DNA from: Ruminococcus champanellensis 18P13 = JCM 17042
GTDB taxonomy: Bacteria; Bacillota; Clostridia; Oscillospirales; Ruminococcaceae
Direction of reading: 5' to 3'
DNA length: 64,000 nucleotides
Assembly: GCF_000210095.1 (NCBI RefSeq)
Contig: NC_021039.1
Span: 1,578,107 to 1,642,106, forward strand
Part shown: in pieces, positions 18,992 to 27,023 of the stretch
Layout: every line of letters starts with the position of its first letter
Numbering within the stretch: the first letter of the stretch is position 1
Program-made: the position numbers and the translations under genes
Notes under the pieces: model-generated
Told to the model about the DNA's origin: nothing
The model's database searches: none
What the model saw: only the letters and a program-made list of their open reading frames with translations

Positions 18992-18997
18992 ATTATA
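18992..18997 (-). promoter_or_regulatory. Candidate -10 of the GH9 gene
   Basis: A perfect TATAAT on the minus strand about 55 bases before the start. The -35 region is poor (TTTATG with 16 bases), so an activator or alternative factor may be needed. The rest of 18944-19117 is AT-rich without further clear signal. Confidence 0.35.
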
Positions 18998-19117
18998 CAT
19001 GATGCCATTCGTTCATAAATGAATAAACAGCATATATAATTTGAACTTTCCATGAATTATACGTTGAATATAGATAGAATGTACAATTGAACCAAAAATA
19101 ATTTGTTCAAAACAAAC

Positions 19118-19145
19118 AAAGAGCGATGCAGAAGCATCGCTCTTT
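19118..19145 (-). terminator. Terminator of the three-module dockerin gene
   Basis: A 12-base-pair stem (19118-19129 with 19134-19145) reads on the minus strand into TTTGTTTGTTTTG. Confidence 0.8.
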
Positions 19146-19168
19146 CAACAGTGATTCGTGAACTGATG

Positions 19169-21016
19169 TTATGCCTGCGGACCAAGCTCGGAAGCATCGA
19201 TCAGATGAGCCAGGTAACGTGCGATGGCGGTGATGTCACCGGAATCGATGGTGCCGTCATAGTAACAGTCTGCATTCAGCAAGCCCTCAGCGGAAAGAGC
19301 CTTTGCGGTAGCATCCTGTGCAACATAACGGGACAGAAGAACCACATCGTTGATCTCAACCTTGCCGTTGCAGTCCACATCGCCGTACAAGGAGGCAATC
19401 GGTGCCGGTTCGGTGGTGGTTGTGGTGGTCGTGGTAGTCGTCGTGGTTGCAGTTGTTGTGGTAGTAGTGGTAGTTGTAGTCACTTCCGGCTCACTGTAGT
19501 AGTAAACATCCACAGAATCCAGAGTAATGGTGTCCACATCGTTTCCATACCAGAAGCCCAGCATGGTATTGCCGTACTCTACGTTTACATTGTTCTTGAC
19601 GGTAGGCGTGAGGATCCACATGATCTCGATGTTCTTGCCTGCATCCGAAATGACGAAGTTGTTGCCCTGGTACCACATGGTTTCGTCCAGCGTTTCATCT
19701 ACGGAAATGCCGAAAGCGCCTACAAATTTGCCGATATCCGTGCCTGCGGAAACGGTGAACTTGATTGCCTGGATGGTATCATTGTTGGTCAGATCCAGAT
19801 CTGCCAGGTCAATATGTGCTGCATTGGTGGTATCGTCCCCGGCGGTCAACTTGACATTCGGCTTTGCGGTTGCAGTGCCGGTATAGGGAACGGTTACAGT
19901 CTGGGTGTAGGTGCAGGTGGCGCCGGTCAGCTTGATGCTTTCGTTGTCGCCATGCCAGTACTGGATGGAAACGGCATCATTTCCGGCTGTGGTAGCATTT
20001 TCCCGGACGGTTTCGGGCATCTCCCAGGTTACTTCCTGGTACTTTCCAACACTGTCCAGGGTAGTGCCTCTGCCAATTTCAAAGCCATAGTCGGTTTCAT
20101 CCTCCGGGCCGTGGTCGTTGTACCAGAAGCCTTCCTTGCCATTGATGTACTCTGTATCTGCCGGAGACTGGGCTGCTACATTCATGCCGCCGCCGTACAT
20201 AACAGTACCCATATCTGAATCAGACTCCAGAATAAAGGTGAAGGATTCCAGGGTCAGATCGGAAAGGTCACTGATGCCAAAGTCTTTGTATGTGATTTTA
20301 TGGCTGTTGAGGGGGTCGCCTTCCTTATATGTAGATTCACCGGTTTCAGCATCCAGATAGTAGTCTTCATCATAGCCCTGGGTCAGGGTGATATCCAGAT
20401 CTTCCACAGAAGCGGTCAGCGTGGATGAGATGGTAGCCGTGCCGTCCTTGTTGTCCACAAAGGAACAGGTACCGCTTTTTCTTGCGGTGGATTCCGGCTT
20501 GGTAGGATCCGTTGTAGAACTGCCGCTGGTGTTGCCGGTTACGGAGATCAGCTTTACGGAACCGGTGGTGGCGGAATTACCGCAGTAGTACATGCCGATA
20601 TTGGTGGTTGCAGTGGTATTGACGTAGGGCTGAACCTCCTTCGGGATCTCATACACTACGGTAAAGGTGGAGGAGGTGAAGGATTGCTTGAAGGATTCGC
20701 CTTGGTACCAGTACTCCGGAGAATAATCCTTGGTAACGCCGATGCCCAGACCGCCGGAGAAGGAACCGGAAGAAATCGGCGCTTCAAACACGCAGGTAAT
20801 GGAGGTCAGTGTTTCACCGGAGCCGCACAGAGAGGCTGTGTTTACGGTGTAGGTGTTGTCACCCTCCTTACAGGCGTAGCTTTTGTTGACGGAGATGGTT
20901 TTGTCAGCGGCATATACATTGCTGAATGCCAGCATGGTGGGGGTTGCTAATGTGCCGGTCAGCATGGCTGCACTGATGGCAACTGCCCGGATTTTGTTGT
21001 GTAGACTGTGGTTCAT
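19169..21016 (-). CDS. Secreted dockerin protein with three related non-catalytic modules
   Basis: I see no known enzyme in this 615-residue protein. A signal peptide covers about residues 1-37. Three beta-rich modules follow, at about 40-172, 190-372 and 378-495. Each closes with a similar pattern: a WYQG- or FWYN-like aromatic stretch, an I-W/Y-x-x-P-x-V-x-x-N segment, then an aromatic-Tyr/His-Gly-Asn and an 'I-x-L' strand (GMYYCGN, QYWHGDN, GFWYGND). This suggests one module type, repeated and diverged, probably carbohydrate-binding like the Ruminococcus-specific CBM families. A Thr-rich linker and a dockerin (about 530-615, DVDCNGKVEINDV and DCYYDGTIDSGDI) end the protein. It may be a substrate-targeting cellulosome subunit. 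Its neighbour is the GH9 cellulase. Confidence 0.8.
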   Translation of the reverse strand: MNHSLHNKIRAVAISAAMLTGTLATPTMLAFSNVYAADKTISVNKSYACKEGDNTYTVNTASLCGSGETLTSITCVFEAPISSGSFSGGLGIGVTKDYSPEYWYQGESFKQSFTSSTFTVVYEIPKEVQPYVNTTATTNIGMYYCGNSATTGSVKLISVTGNTSGSSTTDPTKPESTARKSGTCSFVDNKDGTATISSTLTASVEDLDITLTQGYDEDYYLDAETGESTYKEGDPLNSHKITYKDFGISDLSDLTLESFTFILESDSDMGTVMYGGGMNVAAQSPADTEYINGKEGFWYNDHGPEDETDYGFEIGRGTTLDSVGKYQEVTWEMPETVRENATTAGNDAVSIQYWHGDNESIKLTGATCTYTQTVTVPYTGTATAKPNVKLTAGDDTTNAAHIDLADLDLTNNDTIQAIKFTVSAGTDIGKFVGAFGISVDETLDETMWYQGNNFVISDAGKNIEIMWILTPTVKNNVNVEYGNTMLGFWYGNDVDTITLDSVDVYYYSEPEVTTTTTTTTTTATTTTTTTTTTTTEPAPIASLYGDVDCNGKVEINDVVLLSRYVAQDATAKALSAEGLLNADCYYDGTIDSGDITAIARYLAHLIDASELGPQA

Positions 21017-21095
21017 GATAAACGCTCCCTTTCATTTATCTGGATTCCCTGTGGATCCATATATTGCAGAGCTCATCAGAGCTTCAGGCATTATT

Positions 21096-21104
21096 ATTAT
21101 AGCA
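21096..21104 (-). promoter_or_regulatory. Candidate extended -10 of the three-module dockerin gene
   Basis: TGCTATAAT on the minus strand, about 75 bases before the start codon, fits an extended -10; there is no good -35. The remainder of 21017-21210 is AT-rich with nothing else clear. Confidence 0.4.
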
Positions 21105-21210
21105 CACAAATATGAATAAATTATGAAAATCTGTGATAATATCAAGAATAATTTAAAAAAGCGATTTAAAAATATACAACATGTACAATGCAACTGGAAA
21201 TCAACAACGC

Positions 21211-21247
21211 ATAAAATAAAAACAGCCGGATCCGAAGATCCGGCTGT
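21211..21247 (-). terminator. Terminator of the Rnf operon
   Basis: The 11-base-pair stem (21222-21232 with 21237-21247) has a TTCG tetraloop on the minus strand and runs into TTTTTATTTTA, directly after rnfB. Confidence 0.92.
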
Positions 21248-21257
21248 AAGGAGACTT

Positions 21258-22058
21258 TTATTTTTCGCAGTTGGTGATAGCACCCACCGGGCATGCTTCA
21301 TAGCAGACGCCGCAGCCGGTGCATTTTGCATAGTCAATGCTGGCGTGAAAGTCTGTGACGGTGATGGCACCGCTGATGCATTTCTTCTCACAGATCTTGC
21401 AGCCGATGCAGCCGTTCTTGCAGTGCAGCTTGGTGAGCTTTCCGTTTTCGCCGGAGGAGCAGCGCACATCGATGTGTTTGGTTACTGGTCGTATGGAGAT
21501 CAGGTGCTGGGGACAGACCTTGACGCACTTGCCGCAGGCACCGCACCGGGCAGCTTCAATATGGGCGATGCCTTCTTTGATGGAGATGGCGTCGTTGTCG
21601 CATACATGCACGCAGTCCCCATAGCCCAGACAGCCAAAGCTGCATGCGCCGGTTCCGCCGTAGAACCGCTTGGCAGCCTGGCAACTGGGGATGCCGTTGA
21701 AGTCAAACTTTTTCTGGGTGGCATTGCAATCGCCGTTACAGTGGAGCACTGCCACCTCCGGCACCATTTCCTCTGCCTCGGTGCCCATGATGCCGCTGAC
21801 CTGTGCGGCGGTTGCCATGCCTCCGGGTTTGCACAGGTTGGTGGCAGCACCCTGTTCCACGATGGCGGTGGCATAATCCCCACAGCCCGCAAAGCCGCAT
21901 GCACCACAGTTTGCCTGGGGCAGAACCTCTGAGATCTTTTCGATCCGTTCGTCCACCTTGACCTCGAACACCTTGCTTGCAACCGTAAGCAGCACCCCTG
22001 CCAGCAGCCCAAGCACCGCAAAGATCAGGATGGGAAGGACATATGTTTCAAAAGACAT
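21258..22058 (-). CDS. rnfB: Rnf complex iron-sulfur subunit RnfB
   Basis: RnfB is the multi-cluster subunit of the Rnf complex, which moves electrons from reduced ferredoxin to NAD and pumps Na or H. The 266-residue protein has one N-terminal membrane helix (about 5-28), a four-Cys cluster domain (NCGACGFAGCGDYA near 50), then several ferredoxin-type motifs (CVHVC, CGACGKCVKVCP, CIGCKICEKKC, CTGCGVCYEACP) reaching the C terminus. It is the last gene of rnfCDGEAB and is followed by a strong terminator. In clostridia RnfB is a likely entry point for ferredoxin electrons. Confidence 0.96.
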   Translation of the reverse strand: MSFETYVLPILIFAVLGLLAGVLLTVASKVFEVKVDERIEKISEVLPQANCGACGFAGCGDYATAIVEQGAATNLCKPGGMATAAQVSGIMGTEAEEMVPEVAVLHCNGDCNATQKKFDFNGIPSCQAAKRFYGGTGACSFGCLGYGDCVHVCDNDAISIKEGIAHIEAARCGACGKCVKVCPQHLISIRPVTKHIDVRCSSGENGKLTKLHCKNGCIGCKICEKKCISGAITVTDFHASIDYAKCTGCGVCYEACPVGAITNCEK

Positions 22059-22096
22059 AATGACTCACATGACCTGTCGGTCATTCTCCTTTCTGA

Positions 22097-22672
22097 TTAT
22101 TTGAGCATGCCGGAAAACGCCATGAAGCTGAGGGATACGATGGACGCAGCGATCAGCGTGCTGGGGATGCCCTTGAAGGTTTTCGGAATATCCGCATGCT
22201 CCAGCTTGCTGCGGACGCCGGAAAACAGGATCAGCGCCAGGGTAAAGCCTACGCCTACAAATACGGCGTTGACGGTGGATTCCAGGAAGCTGTACCCGTT
22301 GTCAATGTTCAGCAGGGTGACGCCCAGCACGGCGCAGTTGGTGGTGATCAGAGGCAGGTATACGCCCAGCGCCCGGTACAGCGGGGGCATCAGTTTTTTC
22401 AGCACGATCTCTACCAGCTGTACAAACAGGGCGATGATAAGAATAAATGCAATGGTTTTCAGATAGGTCAGATTGAATGGCTCCAGCAGCAGGTGATATA
22501 CTGCAAAGGTGCAGGCGTTGGCACATGCCATAACGAAGATGACCGCTGCTCCCATGCCAAGACTGGAGGAGAGCTTTTTGGAAACCCCCAGGAAGGGACA
22601 GATGCCCATGAATTTGGAAAGCACGAAGTTGTCGGTGAATACCGCAGCGAACATAATGGAAAGCAGACTCAT
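22097..22672 (-). CDS. rnfA: Rnf complex membrane subunit RnfA
   Basis: RnfA is an integral membrane subunit that, with its paralogue RnfE, forms the membrane core holding an iron-sulfur cluster. The 191 residues carry six predicted membrane helices. Family motifs visible are FTDNFVLSKFMGICPFLG near residue 12 and TTNCAVLG near residue 107; the cysteines in these bind the cluster shared with RnfE. Its start overlaps the rnfE stop (ATGA). Confidence 0.95.
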   Translation of the reverse strand: MSLLSIMFAAVFTDNFVLSKFMGICPFLGVSKKLSSSLGMGAAVIFVMACANACTFAVYHLLLEPFNLTYLKTIAFILIIALFVQLVEIVLKKLMPPLYRALGVYLPLITTNCAVLGVTLLNIDNGYSFLESTVNAVFVGVGFTLALILFSGVRSKLEHADIPKTFKGIPSTLIAASIVSLSFMAFSGMLK

Positions 22673-23328
22673 TCTTCACACCCTCCCTTCGCACCGCAGC
22701 TTGCCGCATTGGGGCAGCCGGCACAGCCGATCTTCTGCGGCGGCTTTTTCTTCGTGAGCTTGCTGACCACAGCGATCACACAGCCCAGTACAAAGAATCC
22801 GCCGGCAGGCATAATGAAAATGCTCATGGGCTGAACGTCCACGGGGATCTGGAACCCCAGCCAGGAGCCGGTGCCCAGGATCTCCCGGATGGAGCCCATG
22901 GTGAACAGGGAACAGGTGAAGCCCAGTCCCATACCCAGACCATCCAGAACGGAGGGCAGTACCTTGTTTTTGCAGGCGAACATTTCCGCTCTGCCCAGGA
23001 TGATGCAGTTGACGGTGATCAGGGACAGGAAGGTGCCCAGGGCGCTGTGAAGATCCGGCACGAAGCCGTGCATCAGAAAATCGATGAGGGTCACGAACCC
23101 GGCAATGATGACGATATAGCAGGGAAGCTTGACGGATTTGGGGATCACGTTCCGCAGCAGGGAGATCACCAGATTGGAGCCTACCAGTACAAAGGTGGTG
23201 GCAAGTCCCATGCCCAGACCGTTGACCGCCTGGGTGGTGACCGCTAGGGTGGGGCACATGCCCAGCAGTCCCACCAGGGTGGGGTTCTCCTTGAGCAGAC
23301 CCTTTGTAAATTCCTTCAGATTACCCAT
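22669..23328 (-). CDS. rnfE: Rnf complex membrane subunit RnfE
   Basis: RnfE is the inverted partner of RnfA in the membrane. The 219-residue product has six predicted helices, the motif NPTLVGLLGMCPTLAVTT near residue 15 and TVNCIILGR near residue 105, mirroring the RnfA cysteine sites. The C-terminal tail is unusual: a cluster of cysteines (GCAGCPNAASCGAKGGCEE) follows the last helix, which could bind metal. The start at 23328 is chosen because the frame upstream lies within rnfG. It overlaps rnfG by eight bases. Confidence 0.94.
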   Translation of the reverse strand: MGNLKEFTKGLLKENPTLVGLLGMCPTLAVTTQAVNGLGMGLATTFVLVGSNLVISLLRNVIPKSVKLPCYIVIIAGFVTLIDFLMHGFVPDLHSALGTFLSLITVNCIILGRAEMFACKNKVLPSVLDGLGMGLGFTCSLFTMGSIREILGTGSWLGFQIPVDVQPMSIFIMPAGGFFVLGCVIAVVSKLTKKKPPQKIGCAGCPNAASCGAKGGCEE

Positions 23329-23845
23329 GATTGAGGATCGCCTCCTTGTTTGCAGTATAGGTATCCATGGCAATGGTCACAGCGTGCTTCATACCATTGG
23401 AGGAGTAGGTGGCACCGGTGACAGGCGTCATGGTAAAGTCAGAGGAGCTGATGCCCATAAACTGACGCAGGAAGCTGTCGTCCTGCACCTTGGTGCCAAG
23501 ACCCGGGGTTTCCCCGATGCTGACAAAGCTGATGCCGGCCAGCTTGCCCTCCGGATCAATGCCGATGAGCAGCTGCAATCCGTCGGTGGAGTAGCCGTCC
23601 ACAGTAATCTCGAAAATGGCCTCGTTTTTTGCGCTGCGGATCACCTGGGTGACTCCATCGTAGTGCAGATCCTCCAGCGGGGTATACTCTCCCTCCCCGA
23701 ACAGGGCTTCCAGGCTGGTGTTCAGCTTGTCCTGCTGTGCCTGGGCGATCTTATCCTTGGTGGCAGCATTGGCAAGCACCAGCAGACCGCTGATGATGAC
23801 GCAGATCAGGGTCAGCACCAGAGGCGGCATGATTTTTTCACGCAT
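23321..23845 (-). CDS. rnfG: Rnf complex flavoprotein subunit RnfG
   Basis: RnfG is a membrane-anchored extracytoplasmic subunit that carries FMN bound to a threonine. The 174 residues begin with a single membrane helix (about 6-27). The flavinylation motif TGATYSS is at 143-149, so Thr146 is the expected attachment site. ApbE, encoded upstream in the same run, should attach the FMN. It overlaps rnfD by eight bases. Confidence 0.95.
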   Translation of the reverse strand: MREKIMPPLVLTLICVIISGLLVLANAATKDKIAQAQQDKLNTSLEALFGEGEYTPLEDLHYDGVTQVIRSAKNEAIFEITVDGYSTDGLQLLIGIDPEGKLAGISFVSIGETPGLGTKVQDDSFLRQFMGISSSDFTMTPVTGATYSSNGMKHAVTIAMDTYTANKEAILNHG

Positions 23846-24779
23846 GGCTCTTTCCCTCCTTTGCCGGCTTGACCGCACCCAAGGGATGGGTCATGGTGAA
23901 GCGGTCTATGTAAGGGGTCAGAATATTCATCAGCAGGATGGAGAAGGACACGCCCTCTGGATAGCCGCCGAACTGGCGGATCAGGAAGGCCATAACCCCG
24001 CAGCCGATGCCGAATACCAGCTTACCCTTCCAGGTGATGGGGGTGGTCACATAATCCGTTGCCATAAAGAAGGCACCCAGCAGCAGACCGCCGGAGAGAA
24101 GCTGGTATATCACGTCATTTCCGGCAATCAGATTCAGCAGGGCAACCGTACCGATGAAGGCAAGGGGCGTGGAGGGGGAGATGATCTGGCGGATCATCAG
24201 ATACACGCCGCCAATGATCAGCGCAATGGCACAGGTTTCCCCGATGCAGCCGCCGGTATTGCCCAGCAGCAGATCCCGGTAGGAGGCAGTGCCGGTCACC
24301 AAGGGTGTGGCACCGGTGATTACGTCAGAATCGGACTTCCAGTACCGGGGGATCACCCAGGTGGTCATATTGGAGGTGAAGGACAGCATCAGCACGATCC
24401 GTGCCACAATGGCGGGATTGGCAAAATTCTGTCCCAGACCGCCGAACAGCTGCTTGACGATGACGATGGCAACAAAGCAGCCGATGAGTGCCTGCCAGGC
24501 GGGAATGGTCACCGGCAGATTCAGCGCCAGCAGCATGCCGGTCACGGCTGCACTCAGGTCGGAGATGGTCTGACTGCGCTTCATGAGGATCCGGCACCAG
24601 CCTTCCATGGCAACGGAGCCGATGGTACAGAGCAGAACCAGGTAAATGGCACGCAGTCCGAAATAATAGCCTCCGGCGATGACGGCGGGCAGCAGGGACA
24701 CCAGTACGCAGAGCATGATGCGCTGTGTGGTGATGGGATGCTTCTGATGGGGCGAGGGAGCAACAAGCAGTGTATTCAC
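23838..24779 (-). CDS. rnfD: Rnf complex membrane flavoprotein subunit RnfD
   Basis: RnfD is an integral membrane subunit with covalent FMN. The 313-residue protein has about nine predicted helices. The motif ITGATPLVTG places the FMN threonine at residue 158, in an outside loop, where ApbE can reach it. Conserved stretches such as GLGQNFANPAIVAR and the C-terminal PEGVSFSILLMN and DRFTMTHPLG are intact. It sits 18 bases after rnfC. Confidence 0.95.
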   Translation of the reverse strand: MNTLLVAPSPHQKHPITTQRIMLCVLVSLLPAVIAGGYYFGLRAIYLVLLCTIGSVAMEGWCRILMKRSQTISDLSAAVTGMLLALNLPVTIPAWQALIGCFVAIVIVKQLFGGLGQNFANPAIVARIVLMLSFTSNMTTWVIPRYWKSDSDVITGATPLVTGTASYRDLLLGNTGGCIGETCAIALIIGGVYLMIRQIISPSTPLAFIGTVALLNLIAGNDVIYQLLSGGLLLGAFFMATDYVTTPITWKGKLVFGIGCGVMAFLIRQFGGYPEGVSFSILLMNILTPYIDRFTMTHPLGAVKPAKEGKSHA

Positions 24780-24797
24780 AGTATCAGTCCTTTCCTG

Positions 24798-26078
24798 TTA
24801 TTTTTTTCGGGGCAGCAGCGCCTTTGCCAGCTGGTTGGTTTCTGCAAGATGCCGACCGGCGGGACAGACGTAGGTGCAGCTGCCGCAGTTCATGCACAGG
24901 GACAGCTTCAGCTTTTGCAGGGCTGCCACGTCCCGGGTGCGGTATGCCTTTTCCAGCTCGGTAGGCATCAGCCGCATGGGACAGGCGTGCATGCATCTGC
25001 CGCAGCGGATACATGCGGTTTCCGGATTCTCCTGGTAATGCTCCAGTGCCAGAATGGCGTTGTTGGGCTTGCCGATGGGGGTATCCGCTGTATACAGGCA
25101 CATGCCCATCATGGGACCGCCGCCGATGAGCATCCGTACCTTGTCCATATCGCACTGGGCGTAGGCAAGCACGTCAGCAACCGATGTACCGATGGGCACG
25201 ATCAGATTGCAGGGCTTTTTCACTGTATCCCCGTCCACGGTAAGCCGCCGCTCCACTAAGGGCATACCAGTCTGGGCATACCGCCACAGGAAGGCAACGG
25301 TGGACACGTTCAGCACGATGACTCCTGTATCAGAGGGCAGCTGCCCCTCCTTGATGATCCTGCCGGTGGTGTTGTAGATCATGACCTTTTCTGCTCCCTG
25401 GGGATATGTGGTGGGCAGGGGGGCGATCTCGATCTCCGGATACTTGTCCGCAAGCTCCACCAGAACCTTCACTGCCTGGGGCTTGTTGTTTTCGATGCCG
25501 ATCTTGGCTCTGGGAATCTGCAGCTGCTCCATGATGAGCTTGATGCCGTTAATGATCTCCTCGGGTCCCTCCACCATCTGCCGGTAGTCAGAGGTGATGT
25601 AGGGTTCACATTCCGCTCCGTTGATGACCAGAGTGTCAATGGGTGTTTTCGGATTCAGCTTGATGTGAGTGGGGAAGCCAGCGCCGCCCAGCCCCACTGC
25701 ACCGCTTTCCCGGATTGCTTTCACAAAGCCGGCCCGGTCGGAGAATACAGGGGGCTTCACCTCCGGGGAAACGGTCTGCTTGCCGTCCGGTTCGATCTCC
25801 ACCGCCTTGCAGGTACTGCCGTTGGCGGACAGAATCTCTGTAATGGCTGTGACGGTGCCGGATACACTGGCATGCACCGGAACGGAGAAGGGAACCTCCG
25901 TATCCCCGATCTTTTGCCCCACCTGTACAAGATCCCCCACTTTGACGAGAGGCGTACAGGGGGCGCCCATGTTCATCAGCATGGGAATCCGCACCTTTGC
26001 CGGCAGCGGCAGCTGTACACAGGCAATGTGCTCGGTTCCCTTGTTATGCGCAAGATGAACGCCGTTGAGTCTTTTCAT
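24798..26078 (-). CDS. rnfC: Rnf complex NADH-binding subunit RnfC
   Basis: RnfC is the peripheral subunit that binds NAD(H) and FMN. The 426-residue product starts at 26078, just after TGGAGG, and the longer open frame upstream is not coding. It has an N-terminal barrel-sandwich region, a Rossmann-like nucleotide domain with GLGGAGFPTHIKL near 128, an SLBB-like region, and a C-terminal pair of four-Cys motifs (CIRCGRCMHACP and CMNCGSCTYVCPAGR). It opens the rnfCDGEAB set. This gene order is that of clostridial Rnf. Confidence 0.96.
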   Translation of the reverse strand: MKRLNGVHLAHNKGTEHIACVQLPLPAKVRIPMLMNMGAPCTPLVKVGDLVQVGQKIGDTEVPFSVPVHASVSGTVTAITEILSANGSTCKAVEIEPDGKQTVSPEVKPPVFSDRAGFVKAIRESGAVGLGGAGFPTHIKLNPKTPIDTLVINGAECEPYITSDYRQMVEGPEEIINGIKLIMEQLQIPRAKIGIENNKPQAVKVLVELADKYPEIEIAPLPTTYPQGAEKVMIYNTTGRIIKEGQLPSDTGVIVLNVSTVAFLWRYAQTGMPLVERRLTVDGDTVKKPCNLIVPIGTSVADVLAYAQCDMDKVRMLIGGGPMMGMCLYTADTPIGKPNNAILALEHYQENPETACIRCGRCMHACPMRLMPTELEKAYRTRDVAALQKLKLSLCMNCGSCTYVCPAGRHLAETNQLAKALLPRKK

Positions 26079-26113
26079 GGTAACCTCCAGTTCCGGGCAG
26101 CATGCCGCCCGTA

Positions 26114-26638
26114 TTATTTTCCGGAGGAGCCGAAGCCCTTCCGTTGAAGCCTTGCAATGCGCCGGAACGCCGGGAGCATTGCCTGAAAGCAAAGTCCCGT
26201 GCCGGTGCCGGCGATCCAGCCGGCAAGCAGCAGCACCGGCAGCTGAAACCCCAGCGCAGGGGTCTGCAGCAGTAGCATGGCTGCCAGCAACTGCCCCAGG
26301 TTGTGACTGATTGCGCCGGATATGCTCATCAGCAGGGTGGAGCAGTGCAGCAACCGCAGCAGCAGGAGCATAACGCAAAGGGACACGATGCCCCCGGACA
26401 GGGACATGATCCCGGCGGTCACGCCCCGGTTGAGAAAGACAAAACCGGATTTGAGTGCAGTCAGAAGCCATGCAGAGGGTGCATCCAGAAACAGGAGCAC
26501 ATACATTACAACGATGCTGGACAATCCGGGTTTTACCCCAAGGGGCAGGGGCAGAGGCAGCAGGGTCTCCAGAAAGGAAATGCCGCATGCCAGAGCCAGC
26601 AGCAGCCCCATGGTGGTCAGGTATCTTGTGTTTTTCAT
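26114..26638 (-). CDS. Gx transporter family membrane protein
   Basis: The 174-residue protein has about five membrane helices and resembles the Gx transporter family (once named heptaprenyl diphosphate synthase component I), related to ECF-type S components. The family opening LLLALACGISFLETLLPLPLP, conserved glycines and the KSGFVFLNRGVTAG and SHNLGQLLAA segments are seen. Members often sit between a NusG-domain-II gene and rnf or apbE genes, as here. A substrate linked to flavin supply or quinones has been guessed but is not known. ATG 26638, four bases after the preceding stop, is preferred to 26668. Confidence 0.82.
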   Translation of the reverse strand: MKNTRYLTTMGLLLALACGISFLETLLPLPLPLGVKPGLSSIVVMYVLLFLDAPSAWLLTALKSGFVFLNRGVTAGIMSLSGGIVSLCVMLLLLRLLHCSTLLMSISGAISHNLGQLLAAMLLLQTPALGFQLPVLLLAGWIAGTGTGLCFQAMLPAFRRIARLQRKGFGSSGK

Positions 26639-26642
26639 AGCG

Positions 26643-27023
26643 TTATATGACAACGTCCGGGGGAGCATCCTCCGAACTGGTCAACTGGATCATAAGTTTT
26701 TTTGGCAGGCACACAATGGTCTGGTTGGGACGGGAGATCCATCCGGTGTGGACGCATTGCCTGCCGGGACAGTCATTTTCTGTGATCCGGATGCCCTGGT
26801 CACTGATTTCAAAGACGACTCCTTCTGCCTGGGGCAGGGTAAAGGTACCCTTGGGGGCGGAGGATAGGTCATATTGGGCAATGCAGGTGCTGTCCACCGT
26901 GATCTCGGCAGTCACATGCTCCCTGCTGCCGATCTGGAACAGCAGCCACAGCAGGATGCCCACCGCCGCCAGGGATAAGAGAATGATGGCGTCCCGTCGG
27001 TTCAGCAGCTTTTGTTCCATCAT
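26643..27023 (-). CDS. NusG domain II-containing membrane-anchored protein
   Basis: The 126-residue product has an N-terminal membrane helix (about 11-31) and an outside beta-rich domain of the NusG domain II type, with the characteristic end ITENDCPGRQCVHTGWISRPNQTIVCLPKKL. The two cysteines in that motif are conserved in the family. These proteins are regular neighbours of apbE, Gx transporter and rnf genes and are thought to act in electron-transfer or flavoprotein maturation outside the membrane, though the function is unproven. It overlaps apbE by four bases. Confidence 0.88.
   Translation of the reverse strand: MMEQKLLNRRDAIILLSLAAVGILLWLLFQIGSREHVTAEITVDSTCIAQYDLSSAPKGTFTLPQAEGVVFEISDQGIRITENDCPGRQCVHTGWISRPNQTIVCLPKKLMIQLTSSEDAPPDVVI

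Noticed and set aside
23718-25259. A 513-codon plus-strand frame opposite rnfG, rnfD and rnfC
   Set aside because: It is antisense to three intact Rnf genes.
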